Positions 41,682 to 47,936 of a DNA stretch of 47,936 bases are shown in pieces (the stretch's first letter is position 1; each line of letters begins with the position of its first letter). Position numbers and translations under genes: made by a program. Below the pieces are notes generated by a model. That model was not told the origin of the DNA. It was given only the letters and a program-made list of their open reading frames with translations, and did no database searches. Source of the DNA: JBOHWJ01 sp050736615 (GTDB taxonomy: Bacteria; Desulfobacterota; Binatia; Binatales; Binataceae); contig JBOHWL010000211.1 of NCBI GenBank assembly GCA_050736615.1, forward strand, positions 1 through 47,936, in the 5' to 3' direction.

Positions 41682-42338
41682 ATGGGAGCGGGCTATCAGC
41701 GAGATGCGGTTGGCGAGTCACTCGACACCAGCATGGTGGCGCCGAATCAGGCGCTGTGCCTTGATTTCGCCAACACCCTGTCATGGCGCGGCGGCGAGCC
41801 CGCCGAAAGCCTGCACGGATTCGAAGAGCTCAAGCGCTGGTGTCTCGAGGTCGCGATTCTGAGCCCGCCCGGGGCGCAACGACTGCAGGAATGGTCGGCC
41901 CGCTATCCGGTCAAGTCGGCACGGCTCTTGGTCGACGCGCTCGATTTGCGAGAAGTCATTTACCGGGTTTTTCATGCGCGCGCGTCGGCCTGCGCGCCGT
42001 CCGATCGCGACCTGGAGTTGCTTAATCGGGCGCTCGACCGCGCGCCGGGGCGTGGCACCCTGGTGCGTCATGGCGATAAGTTTGGCTGGCGGCTGACTCC
42101 ACGCCCGATTGGCGCGCCTGGATTGCTCGCTCCGGCGCTGTGGTCGGCGGGAGATCTGCTGGTGGGGCCGCAGGCCGCCCGCGTCCGCCAGTGCGGCAAT
42201 CAGCAATGTCTGTGGCTGTTTCTCGACGACAGCAAAAACGGCAGCCGTCGTTGGTGTTCAATGCGCTACTGTGGCAATCGGGCGAAGGCGCAACGCCATT
42301 ATCAGCGTAGCAAGGGGCACGCTCCGACCGCTGAGTAG
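41682..42338 (+). CDS. ABATE/CGNR zinc-finger regulator
   Basis: 218 residues from ATG 41682, directly preceded by aaggag (unusually close); ATG 41733 or an upstream non-ATG start are alternatives. The N-terminal ABATE domain begins with ALCLDFANTLSWRGG; the C-terminus has the CGNR zinc finger VRQCGNQQCLWLFLDDSKNGSRRWCSMRYCGNRAKAQRHYQR with four Cys. Proteins of this family bind DNA with the zinc finger and are thought to act as stress-responsive regulators. The divergent VOC gene and shared operator make it the probable repressor of both. The frame is open to 41514, but that extension covers the operator and is not expected to be translated. Confidence 0.9.
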   Translation: MGAGYQRDAVGESLDTSMVAPNQALCLDFANTLSWRGGEPAESLHGFEELKRWCLEVAILSPPGAQRLQEWSARYPVKSARLLVDALDLREVIYRVFHARASACAPSDRDLELLNRALDRAPGRGTLVRHGDKFGWRLTPRPIGAPGLLAPALWSAGDLLVGPQAARVRQCGNQQCLWLFLDDSKNGSRRWCSMRYCGNRAKAQRHYQRSKGHAPTAE

Positions 42339-42521
42339 GCCGGCGCACGTGCGGCGTTCAGTGCAAGCGCGGGGCGCGCCAGGCGAAGCGCATTAGCGCC
42401 ACTGGTGGCCGAGCTGGCGAGTGCGCGAACTACCCTTTTAGGAATGCAAGCCTGCGCGTCGCGTCACAATAATCCGCGAGCCGCTAATCGCGGCTGTTGC
42501 GACACTATCCAGTGGCTATAC

Positions 42522-42683
42522 TCAGACCGCCCGACGGCCGATTATCAGACCGATAATAAACAGGATAATAAAGATAACGAAGAGAACTTTGGCAATACCG
42601 GCGGCCGTTCCGGCGAGCCCGCCGAAGCCGAAAATTGCGGCAATGATCGCAATGATAAGAAATACTACCGCCCAATAAAGCAT
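42522..42683 (-). CDS. DUF1328 (YtjA-type) small membrane protein
   Basis: 53 residues: MLYWAVVFLIIAIIAAIFGFGG, a short GLAGTAAGIAK loop, then VLFVIFIILFIIGLIIGRR. Two transmembrane helices with a tight Gly-rich turn, exactly the DUF1328 pattern. Function unknown; homologues are stress-associated in enterobacteria. ATG 42683 with aaagga upstream. It is shorter than usual gene-finder cut-offs and easily missed. The other reading frames over this stretch have no sense. About 180 bp without a gene separate it from the CGNR gene. Confidence 0.92.
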   Translation of the reverse strand: MLYWAVVFLIIAIIAAIFGFGGLAGTAAGIAKVLFVIFIILFIIGLIIGRRAV

Positions 42684-42858
42684 ATGGATATTTTCCTTTA
42701 TACGTCCGCAACCGAGTTCGCGGCCATGTAATAATAGTCCCGGAGATGGCCGCGCCTCTGCCGCGTGCGGTTACGGGGTCATCTGGGGTTAATCAGGCAC
42801 GGTTTCACTTCGATGCGGTCATATCAGACCAGCGTCCTTGAACCACTGCTCGATCAAC

Positions 42859-43131
42859 TCACGAGTTCATAGTGCCATTACCCGGCATCGGGTTGTTCGG
42901 CGCGTACGGACCCGATCTCGGGCCATTCGGCGCCGCACCGGAAGAACCGGGAGCCGTGGCCGAACCCGGACTGTTATTGGGCGCGCTCATACCGCCGCCG
43001 CCCGACATCGTACCGCTCGGCGTTTCGGCTTGAGCGAGCGCGCTTGGCAAATATGCGCCCGTCAGCGCCAAAGCGCCGCCAGATACAATCACCAGCAGCT
43101 TTTTGTTGCGCGTGCGTTTAACCGGTTTCAT
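42859..43131 (-). CDS. Small exported Gly/Pro/Asn-rich protein
   Basis: 90 residues with a textbook ribosome site (aggaggtgatgc before ATG). Signal peptide KPVKRTRNKKLLVIVSGGALALTGAYLPSALA, cleavage near AQA. The mature 55 residues are low complexity: SGGGGMSAPNNSPGSATAPGSSGAAPNGPRSGPYAPNNPMPGNG. No family. Such peptides are commonly disordered periplasmic or surface proteins. The strong ribosome site supports expression. Confidence 0.75.
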   Translation of the reverse strand: MKPVKRTRNKKLLVIVSGGALALTGAYLPSALAQAETPSGTMSGGGGMSAPNNSPGSATAPGSSGAAPNGPRSGPYAPNNPMPGNGTMNS

Positions 43132-43439
43132 GCATCACCTCCTGCTTACACGCGCCGGATTGGTGGCCAGTCCGCCGTCGGCGGGGAAGCGCGCGAATCT
43201 CCGATTGACGCACGCAAGCGTTATGCCTAAGCCGTTTGGAATAGCGGGTACGCGATTGTTCTATATTGAATGCGCCGATAAGACTGTGAAACGCGTAAAA
43301 TCGTCCGCAAACCATCAGGCGAAATGAAACGAGGCTGATCCTATGGTCGGTCCTAATCTGCGTTTGACAGGTGTGGGGCGTGTCCGAGGATGCTGGGCCG
43401 ACGCCGGAGCGCTCATCATATGCTCACGTCGGGGCTTCT

Positions 43440-43505
43440 TACTTCTTAACGCAGCTCGCGGACCCGCCTGCTCGCCTTCACTGCGTTCCGCCTAATGGCG
43501 CACAC
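43440..43505 (+). repeat. Dispersed repeat, copy D (degenerate)
   Basis: cttaacgcagctcgcgga, cctgctcgcc and cgcctaatggcg match the central part of copy B and, in reverse complement, copy E. Lies in the 476-bp gap before the extradiol dioxygenase gene, in which I see no gene. Confidence 0.6.
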
Positions 43506-43608
43506 ACACGCTTACGGCGCGATTCTGCTATAAGGGCATTGTCGGGACGCGGTCATAAATAAAGGAGTCGCGCGGCTCCTGGAAAATTTATATGGCGAGG
43601 ATCGTGAT

Positions 43609-44652
43609 ATGGGCGAGATACTTGCGGTTGGCCTGACTCATTACCCGCCTCTCACGGGCTACGACGATCATATGACCGGCATTCTCAAGCGGATGCTGCG
43701 CAATCCCGCCCTGCCGGAGAATTATCGCCAAGCCGATGGCTGGCCCGCGCCGATGCGCGCCGAATGGGGCGCCGACGAAGGCACGAGCACCGCCCACCGG
43801 CATCGCGCGCAATTGCTGGAGTGGTTCGGTAAGGTGCGGACGGCGATTGACGAGTTCCAGCCGGACTTCATCCTGATGTGGGGCGATGATCAGTACGAAA
43901 ATTTCAAAGAAGACGTAATTCCGCCTTATTGTATTTACGCGTACGAAACGCTCGAATTCAGCCCGCCGCCGCAAAACGTGTGGGATGATCCGCCCGAGCG
44001 CAAATATCATCAGCCGGGTCATCCGGCGGCGGCCCGCTATCTCGCCACGCATCTGCTCGAGGCGGGATTCGATCCGGCGTACGCCTATCGCCCACTGCAT
44101 CATCCGCTGGGCCACGCCTTTCGCAACGCGATTCTATATCTCGATTACGAGCGTCGCGGCTTCGCTTACGCGGTGCTGCCTTTTGCCATCAACTGTTATG
44201 GACGGCGGGTGATTTCCCAACGTGGCGGCCTGCCCAATTTTGACCCGCGCGCGGAAATCCAGTTGGACCCGCCCTCGCCTTCGCCTCAGCGCCTGTTTGA
44301 CTTGGGCGCCGCGACCGCGCGCATCCTGGCGGCGAGTCCGTGGCGGGTGGTCTTGATGGCATCGTCAGGATGGTCGCACGCTTTTCTAACCGCCAAGAAC
44401 TATTTCCTCTATCCCGATACGCCCGCCGATCAGGTGCTCTATGACGCGTTACGGGCGGGCGATTACGAGACCTGGCGACGCGTGCCGCTCGCCGCGGTCG
44501 AGGACAGCGGCCAGCACGAAATCCTTAACTGGATGTGCCTTACGGGCGCGCTCAAGCAGCTTGGATTGCGGCCTCATGCGAGCGAATTCATCACCACCTG
44601 GATTTTTAACTCATCCAAATGCTTCATGGTGGCGGGCCCGCATCAGCAATAG
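43609..44652 (+). CDS. Extradiol ring-cleavage dioxygenase (class III, LigB type)
   Basis: 347 residues. The N-terminal AVGLTHYPPLTGYDDH has the expected metal His, FQPDFILMWGDDQYENFKED a conserved acidic motif, and GFAYAVLPFAINCYGRRVISQRGG plus VVLMASSGWSHAFLTAKNYFLYPD hold the central and C-terminal His residues of the LigB fold. Such enzymes use Fe(II) to open catechol-type rings next to a hydroxyl. The C-terminus HASEFITTWIFNSSKCFMVAGP is conserved in homologues of environmental bacteria. It is first of four clustered genes (extradiol dioxygenase, amidohydrolase, SDR, Rieske oxygenase) on one strand with gaps of 58, 19 and about 250 bp. Substrate unknown. Confidence 0.92.
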   Translation: MGEILAVGLTHYPPLTGYDDHMTGILKRMLRNPALPENYRQADGWPAPMRAEWGADEGTSTAHRHRAQLLEWFGKVRTAIDEFQPDFILMWGDDQYENFKEDVIPPYCIYAYETLEFSPPPQNVWDDPPERKYHQPGHPAAARYLATHLLEAGFDPAYAYRPLHHPLGHAFRNAILYLDYERRGFAYAVLPFAINCYGRRVISQRGGLPNFDPRAEIQLDPPSPSPQRLFDLGAATARILAASPWRVVLMASSGWSHAFLTAKNYFLYPDTPADQVLYDALRAGDYETWRRVPLAAVEDSGQHEILNWMCLTGALKQLGLRPHASEFITTWIFNSSKCFMVAGPHQQ

Positions 44653-44710
44653 TCTGCTGACAACCACGGACGCGGCGATTCGTCCTTCAATAAAGGCGAG
44701 GAAATGAGCT

Positions 44711-45847
44711 ATGGCAAAGCCGGTTTTTTCCGCTGGTTCGCACGTCACCGAACCGCCCGATACTTATACCAGTCGCATCGATCCGCGTTACAAGGAGCGC
44801 GCCCCGCATATGGTTCATGATGAGCGGCGTGGCGATGTCTATGTAATCGACGGCATCAACCGCCCAATCTCGGTCACCCTGCTGTCCGCGGCGGGAGTCG
44901 ATCCGCTGGAAATCGCCCGGATTGAGGCGAGCAACCGCGGCTGGCTGCAGCCCGGCGGCTGGGATCCGCAGGTGCGCCTGCCCGACCAGGATCGCGACGG
45001 GATCGCCGCCGAAATCCTCTATCCCAGCGTCGGCATGATGCTGTGCAAGCATCTCGACATGGATTACCGCAAGGCCTGCATGGACGCGTACAACCTGTGG
45101 CTGGCGGAATTTTGTTCCACCAATCCACGACGGTTGCTCGGCGTTGGCCAGGTGTCGATGCGCACGGTCGATGATTCACTCGCCGAGTTGCGCGAGATTC
45201 ATGCACTCGGCTTGCGCGGCGTGATGTTGCCGGGATGGCCCAGTCGCGAGGATTACGACAGCCGGCTCTACGATCCGTTCTGGGAGGCGTGCGCCGCGCT
45301 TAAGCTGCCGGTGACGTTCCATCATCTCGCGGGCCGCCGCGACCCTAACGACATGCCCGACAGTCCCTACGCCGACGGGAATCGCGGCGTCAACACCCGC
45401 CTTAACGGCTGGATGAACCTGGTGCGCGGAAATCAGGACCTGCTCGCGATGTTCGTGCTAGGCGGCGTCTTCGAACGCCATCCGGCGCTCAAGCTGATTT
45501 GCGCCGAGGCTGACGCGGGTTGGGTACCGCACTTCACCTATCGCATGGATTACGCCTACCGCCATCACCGCCATCACATTAAAACCGAACCGCTGTCGAA
45601 AGCGCCCAGCGAATATTTCTTCGAGAACGTCTATGTCACTTTCCAGGACGATCTGATGGCGTTCAAATTGCGCAATTTCTGCAATGTCAGGCGCCTGATG
45701 TGGGCCAACGATTTTCCCCACTTCGATTCCACCTGGCCAAATTCGCGCGAGGTGATTCGCGAGCATACGGCCGAGTTGAGCGAGGCTGAGCGCGACCTGG
45801 TCCTGCACGACAATCTGGCGCAATGCTACGGGCTCGAAGCGGCTTGA
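44711..45847 (+). CDS. Amidohydrolase-family protein (ACMSD-like, metal motif altered)
   Basis: 378 residues. Amidohydrolase_2 (TIM-barrel) fold. The start reads FSAGSHVTEP; relatives have SADSHxxEP, where the Asp binds metal, so Asp is replaced by Gly9 by a single base change. Other parts are intact: DGIAAEILYPSVGMML, GVGQVSMRTVDDSLAEL, GLRGVMLPGWPSREDYDS, LPVTFHHLAG, LGGVFERHPALKLICAEADAGWVPHFTYRMD and MWANDFPHFDSTWPNSREVI with the late metal Asp. Family members decarboxylate or hydrolyse ring-cleavage products, such as aminocarboxymuconate semialdehyde. It fits directly after an extradiol dioxygenase (58 bp). Confidence 0.92.
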   Translation: MAKPVFSAGSHVTEPPDTYTSRIDPRYKERAPHMVHDERRGDVYVIDGINRPISVTLLSAAGVDPLEIARIEASNRGWLQPGGWDPQVRLPDQDRDGIAAEILYPSVGMMLCKHLDMDYRKACMDAYNLWLAEFCSTNPRRLLGVGQVSMRTVDDSLAELREIHALGLRGVMLPGWPSREDYDSRLYDPFWEACAALKLPVTFHHLAGRRDPNDMPDSPYADGNRGVNTRLNGWMNLVRGNQDLLAMFVLGGVFERHPALKLICAEADAGWVPHFTYRMDYAYRHHRHHIKTEPLSKAPSEYFFENVYVTFQDDLMAFKLRNFCNVRRLMWANDFPHFDSTWPNSREVIREHTAELSEAERDLVLHDNLAQCYGLEAA

Positions 45848-45866
45848 ACCGGGAGACGGAATAAAC

Positions 45867-46685
45867 GTGAAGCTCGAGGGCAAAACCGTCATCGTCACCG
45901 GCGCGAGCTCGAATATCGGCGCCGGTATCGCGGAAGTTATGGCCGCCGAGGGCGCCAGGCTCGTATGCGTCGACATCCGCGCCGATAACGCCGACGATTG
46001 CGCGCGCGCGATTAACGCGCAGGGCGGCCGTGCCATCGGCGCGACCTGCGACGTTACTGATCAGGCGCAGGTGATGGCGGTTATCGCCAACGCCAAACAA
46101 GCATTCCAGAGCGTCGATGTGCTGATCAACGGCGCCGCCATTTTCAATCAAAAGGGCGTGCTCGACATGAGCCTTGAAGAATGGGAACGGCAGACCGGCA
46201 TCATTTTGACCGGCAGCTTCCTGTTCACCAAGCACGCGGCCAAGGCGATGATCGAGCGAGGTCGGGGTGGTGCCATCATCAATATCATTTCGAGTGCCGG
46301 CCATCAGGGTCAGCCCAACAATGTAGCTTACTGCACGAGTAAATGCGGCCTGTTGAATTTCACCCGTTCGGTTGCGATGGAACTGGTCGGGCATAACATC
46401 CGCGTCAACAGCCTGACGCCAACCGCGACCGACCCCGGCGAAGGTTTCGAGCGGGCCGCGCGATGGGGTCGGACGGTGCGCAATGCCGAACGCGTCCAGC
46501 AGGCCTTCGAGACTTTTCGCAAACGCACGCCGATGCAAAAATTGCCCAGCCCGCGTCATTACGGCCGCGCGGCGGTATTCCTTGCCTCCGACGATGCCGA
46601 AATGATCACCGGTATGGACCTGCGCGTCGACGCCGGCACGGTCGCACGCTATTGGGCGTGGGATCCCGCATCAGCGGATGCGTGA
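45867..46685 (+). CDS. SDR dehydrogenase, classical
   Basis: 272 residues, GTG start with ggaga about 13 bp upstream and 19 bp after the amidohydrolase stop. GKTVIVTGASSNIGAGIAE is the cofactor loop (Asp/Ile-type VCVDIRADN suggests NAD), INGAAI the NAG variant, IINIISSAGHQG the catalytic Ser and AYCTSKCG the Tyr-Lys pair, all present. IRVNSLTPTATDPGEGF is the usual loop. In a ring-degradation cluster it could oxidise a dihydrodiol or a ring-cleavage alcohol; substrate unproven. The product is a normal SDR, unlike the altered SDR at 28.6 kb. Confidence 0.94.
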   Translation: MKLEGKTVIVTGASSNIGAGIAEVMAAEGARLVCVDIRADNADDCARAINAQGGRAIGATCDVTDQAQVMAVIANAKQAFQSVDVLINGAAIFNQKGVLDMSLEEWERQTGIILTGSFLFTKHAAKAMIERGRGGAIINIISSAGHQGQPNNVAYCTSKCGLLNFTRSVAMELVGHNIRVNSLTPTATDPGEGFERAARWGRTVRNAERVQQAFETFRKRTPMQKLPSPRHYGRAAVFLASDDAEMITGMDLRVDAGTVARYWAWDPASADA

Positions 46686-46715
46686 GGGGAGGCTATCACG
46701 GAAAAGGAGCACGCC

Positions 46716-46858
46716 AGGGAAATCCGTAAAGACTGTTTGTCATTCTGAACGGAGTCTGCGAAGTGAAGAATCCCGAAAAAACACAGGAAAAACAGAAAGA
46801 TCCGGGATTCCTCGCTGTGCTCGGAATGACATAAAAACAAAATCTTCACACACTCTCT
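46716..46858 (+). repeat. Dispersed MITE-like repeat, copy C (short)
   Basis: Left end agggaaatccg aligns with copy B; palindromic core tgtcattctgaa ... gaagaatcccg and cgggattcctcg ... ggaatgaca (46738-46831). Lies between the SDR and Rieske genes. Shorter than copies A and B because the right internal half is missing. Confidence 0.7.
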
Positions 46859-46933
46859 GAATGACAGAAAGCGGCCATGCTCGGGTTGGTGACCCCGACC
46901 CTCGAACGTATGCGCTAAGAGGACGGCTCGAAA

Positions 46934-47936
46934 ATGGATAATCTTTCCTTGGACAACCTGATTATTGATGATCCGGCGGCGGGGCTGTTCCGCGTCAACC
47001 GGCGCGTCTTCACCGAGCCCGAATACCTCGAACTGGAGCGCGCACGCATCTTCGAACAATGCTGGATTTACGCCGGCCATGAATCCGAGGTGGCGCATGC
47101 GGGCGATTTCCGCTCCCGCCGCGTCGCTGGACGTCCGATCATCCTGGCCCGTGGCGACGACGGCGTGGCGCGCGTCTTGCTGAACACCTGCACCCATCGC
47201 GGCGCGCTGGTATGCCGTCAGAAAACCGGCAACGCGAAAACTTTTCAATGCCCTTACCACGCCTGGACCTATAACAATCGCGGCGAATTGATCGGCGTCC
47301 CGGGTGACGGTTCATACAGCGCCGCTTTCGATCGTACGCGGATGGGTTTGCATAACGCTCCGCGCACGGAGAGTTACCGCGGCTTCATCTTTGTGAATTT
47401 CAGCCCCACCGGCGAGAGCCTGAATGACTATCTGGCGGACGCCCGGGAATACCTCGACCTGGTATGCGATCAATCCGAAATGGGCATGCGCATTACTGAA
47501 GGCACCCAGGCTTACAGTATCCGGGCCAACTGGAAGTTGCTGGTGGAGAACAGCTTCGACGGCTATCACGGCTTGCCCACCCATCAACGCTATATGAATT
47601 TTCTCGCCGAAACCGGCATCGACCTGCGCAACGTAATGCGTTCGACCGCATGGCAAGGGCCGCGCGAATTGGGCAACGGCCATGCGGTGATTGAATACGT
47701 CGGTCCATGGGGCCGGCCGATCGCGCATTGGGTACCCTCCTTCGGCGATCATCGCAAGGAGAGCATCGCGGCGGCGCGTGCGAAAATCGAGCGTCGGTTC
47801 GGTCATCAACGCGCCGAGCGCATCTGCGAGACCAGCCGCAACCTGCACATTTTCCCTAATCTCGTGATCAACGACATCATGTCGATAAACGTGCGCACCT
47901 TCTGTCCGGTCTCACCGGGATACATGGAGGTAAATG
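46934..47936 (+). CDS. Rieske-type aromatic ring-hydroxylating dioxygenase, alpha subunit, 3' partial
   Basis: The frame runs off the window after 334 codons. The Rieske domain (about 40-160) has CTHRG (Cys86, His88) and CPYHAW (Cys106, His109) binding the 2Fe-2S cluster. The catalytic domain starts with NWKLLVENSFDGYHGLPTHQRY, where His212 and His217 bind the mononuclear iron and Asp209 links the two centres. The enzyme adds oxygen to aromatic rings using electrons from a reductase that must be encoded elsewhere, possibly to the right. Together with SDR, extradiol dioxygenase and amidohydrolase it forms a plausible ring hydroxylation and cleavage route. ATG at 46934 is the first in the frame; no strong ribosome site. 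Confidence 0.95.
   Translation, partial: MDNLSLDNLIIDDPAAGLFRVNRRVFTEPEYLELERARIFEQCWIYAGHESEVAHAGDFRSRRVAGRPIILARGDDGVARVLLNTCTHRGALVCRQKTGNAKTFQCPYHAWTYNNRGELIGVPGDGSYSAAFDRTRMGLHNAPRTESYRGFIFVNFSPTGESLNDYLADAREYLDLVCDQSEMGMRITEGTQAYSIRANWKLLVENSFDGYHGLPTHQRYMNFLAETGIDLRNVMRSTAWQGPRELGNGHAVIEYVGPWGRPIAHWVPSFGDHRKESIAAARAKIERRFGHQRAERICETSRNLHIFPNLVINDIMSINVRTFCPVSPGYMEVN

Noticed and set aside
46649..47260. 203-residue minus-strand ORF
   Set aside because: Overlaps the Rieske gene and the repeat copy; part of it is a translation of the repeat.

Overview
The window is GC-rich bacterial chromosomal DNA (by eye around 60% G+C) from a Gram-negative organism: it encodes Lgt, SppA, several Sec-exported proteins and a lipoprotein. 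The gene content fits a deeply branching, soil-type, deltaproteobacteria-like lineage such as Binatota. That content includes an archaeal-type fructose-bisphosphate aldolase/phosphatase, a deazaflavin-type reductase, many small VOC, SDR, extradiol and Rieske catabolic genes, and a Pro-Arg-His-Lys tRNA group. The taxonomic placement is inference from gene content, not a computed result.

Left part, 1-7.4 kb: the integrase end of a mobile island. A secreted ASH-type protein and a secreted caspase-like protein (its 3' end replaced by a truncated insertion sequence) are followed by a short SSB, a single-domain sigma-54 activator on the other strand, two small HTH proteins and a tyrosine recombinase. 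The recombinase reading frame runs into the 3' end of tRNA-Lys, which marks the likely attachment site. Next come five minus-strand tRNA genes (Lys, His, Arg, Pro, Ser; 7.3-8.7 kb). The gap between Pro and Ser holds a plus-strand candidate small RNA with C-rich loops and a strong terminator.

Middle, 8.9-25 kb: mostly housekeeping. There is a CoA-transferase, a minus-strand run of small envelope proteins, then tlyA, xseB, xseA, a C-terminal processing protease, a TlpA thioredoxin and lgt, all on the minus strand. Divergent from these is dtd, a DUF1285 gene and trmL. An AbrB antitoxin with a frameshifted Doc toxin and the FBP aldolase/phosphatase follow.

Right part, 25-48 kb: catabolic and accessory genes. 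A 4-hydroxybenzoate hydroxylase lies near a Ddn-like reductase that is divergent from an HxlR regulator with a clear operator, followed by a CmcJ-type oxygenase and an unusual SDR. After a FitAB/VapBC-type module and a peroxiredoxin comes a tight gnd-tal-pgi operon (oxidative and non-oxidative pentose phosphate plus glycolysis link). SppA, a VOC/CGNR divergent pair around a 13+13 bp palindrome, and finally an extradiol dioxygenase, amidohydrolase, SDR and Rieske oxygenase in a row, which look like an aromatic-ring degradation cluster, close the window.

A dispersed, non-coding, MITE-like repeat with related terminal inverted repeats occurs at least five times (24.4, 36.3, 40.5, 43.4 and 46.7 kb); one copy supplies the stop codon of a methyltransferase and another appears to supply the C-terminal tail of a conserved protein. 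The strongest candidates for something undescribed are the small RNA at 8.35-8.47 kb, this repeat family, and the recombinase frame that reads through its tRNA attachment site.
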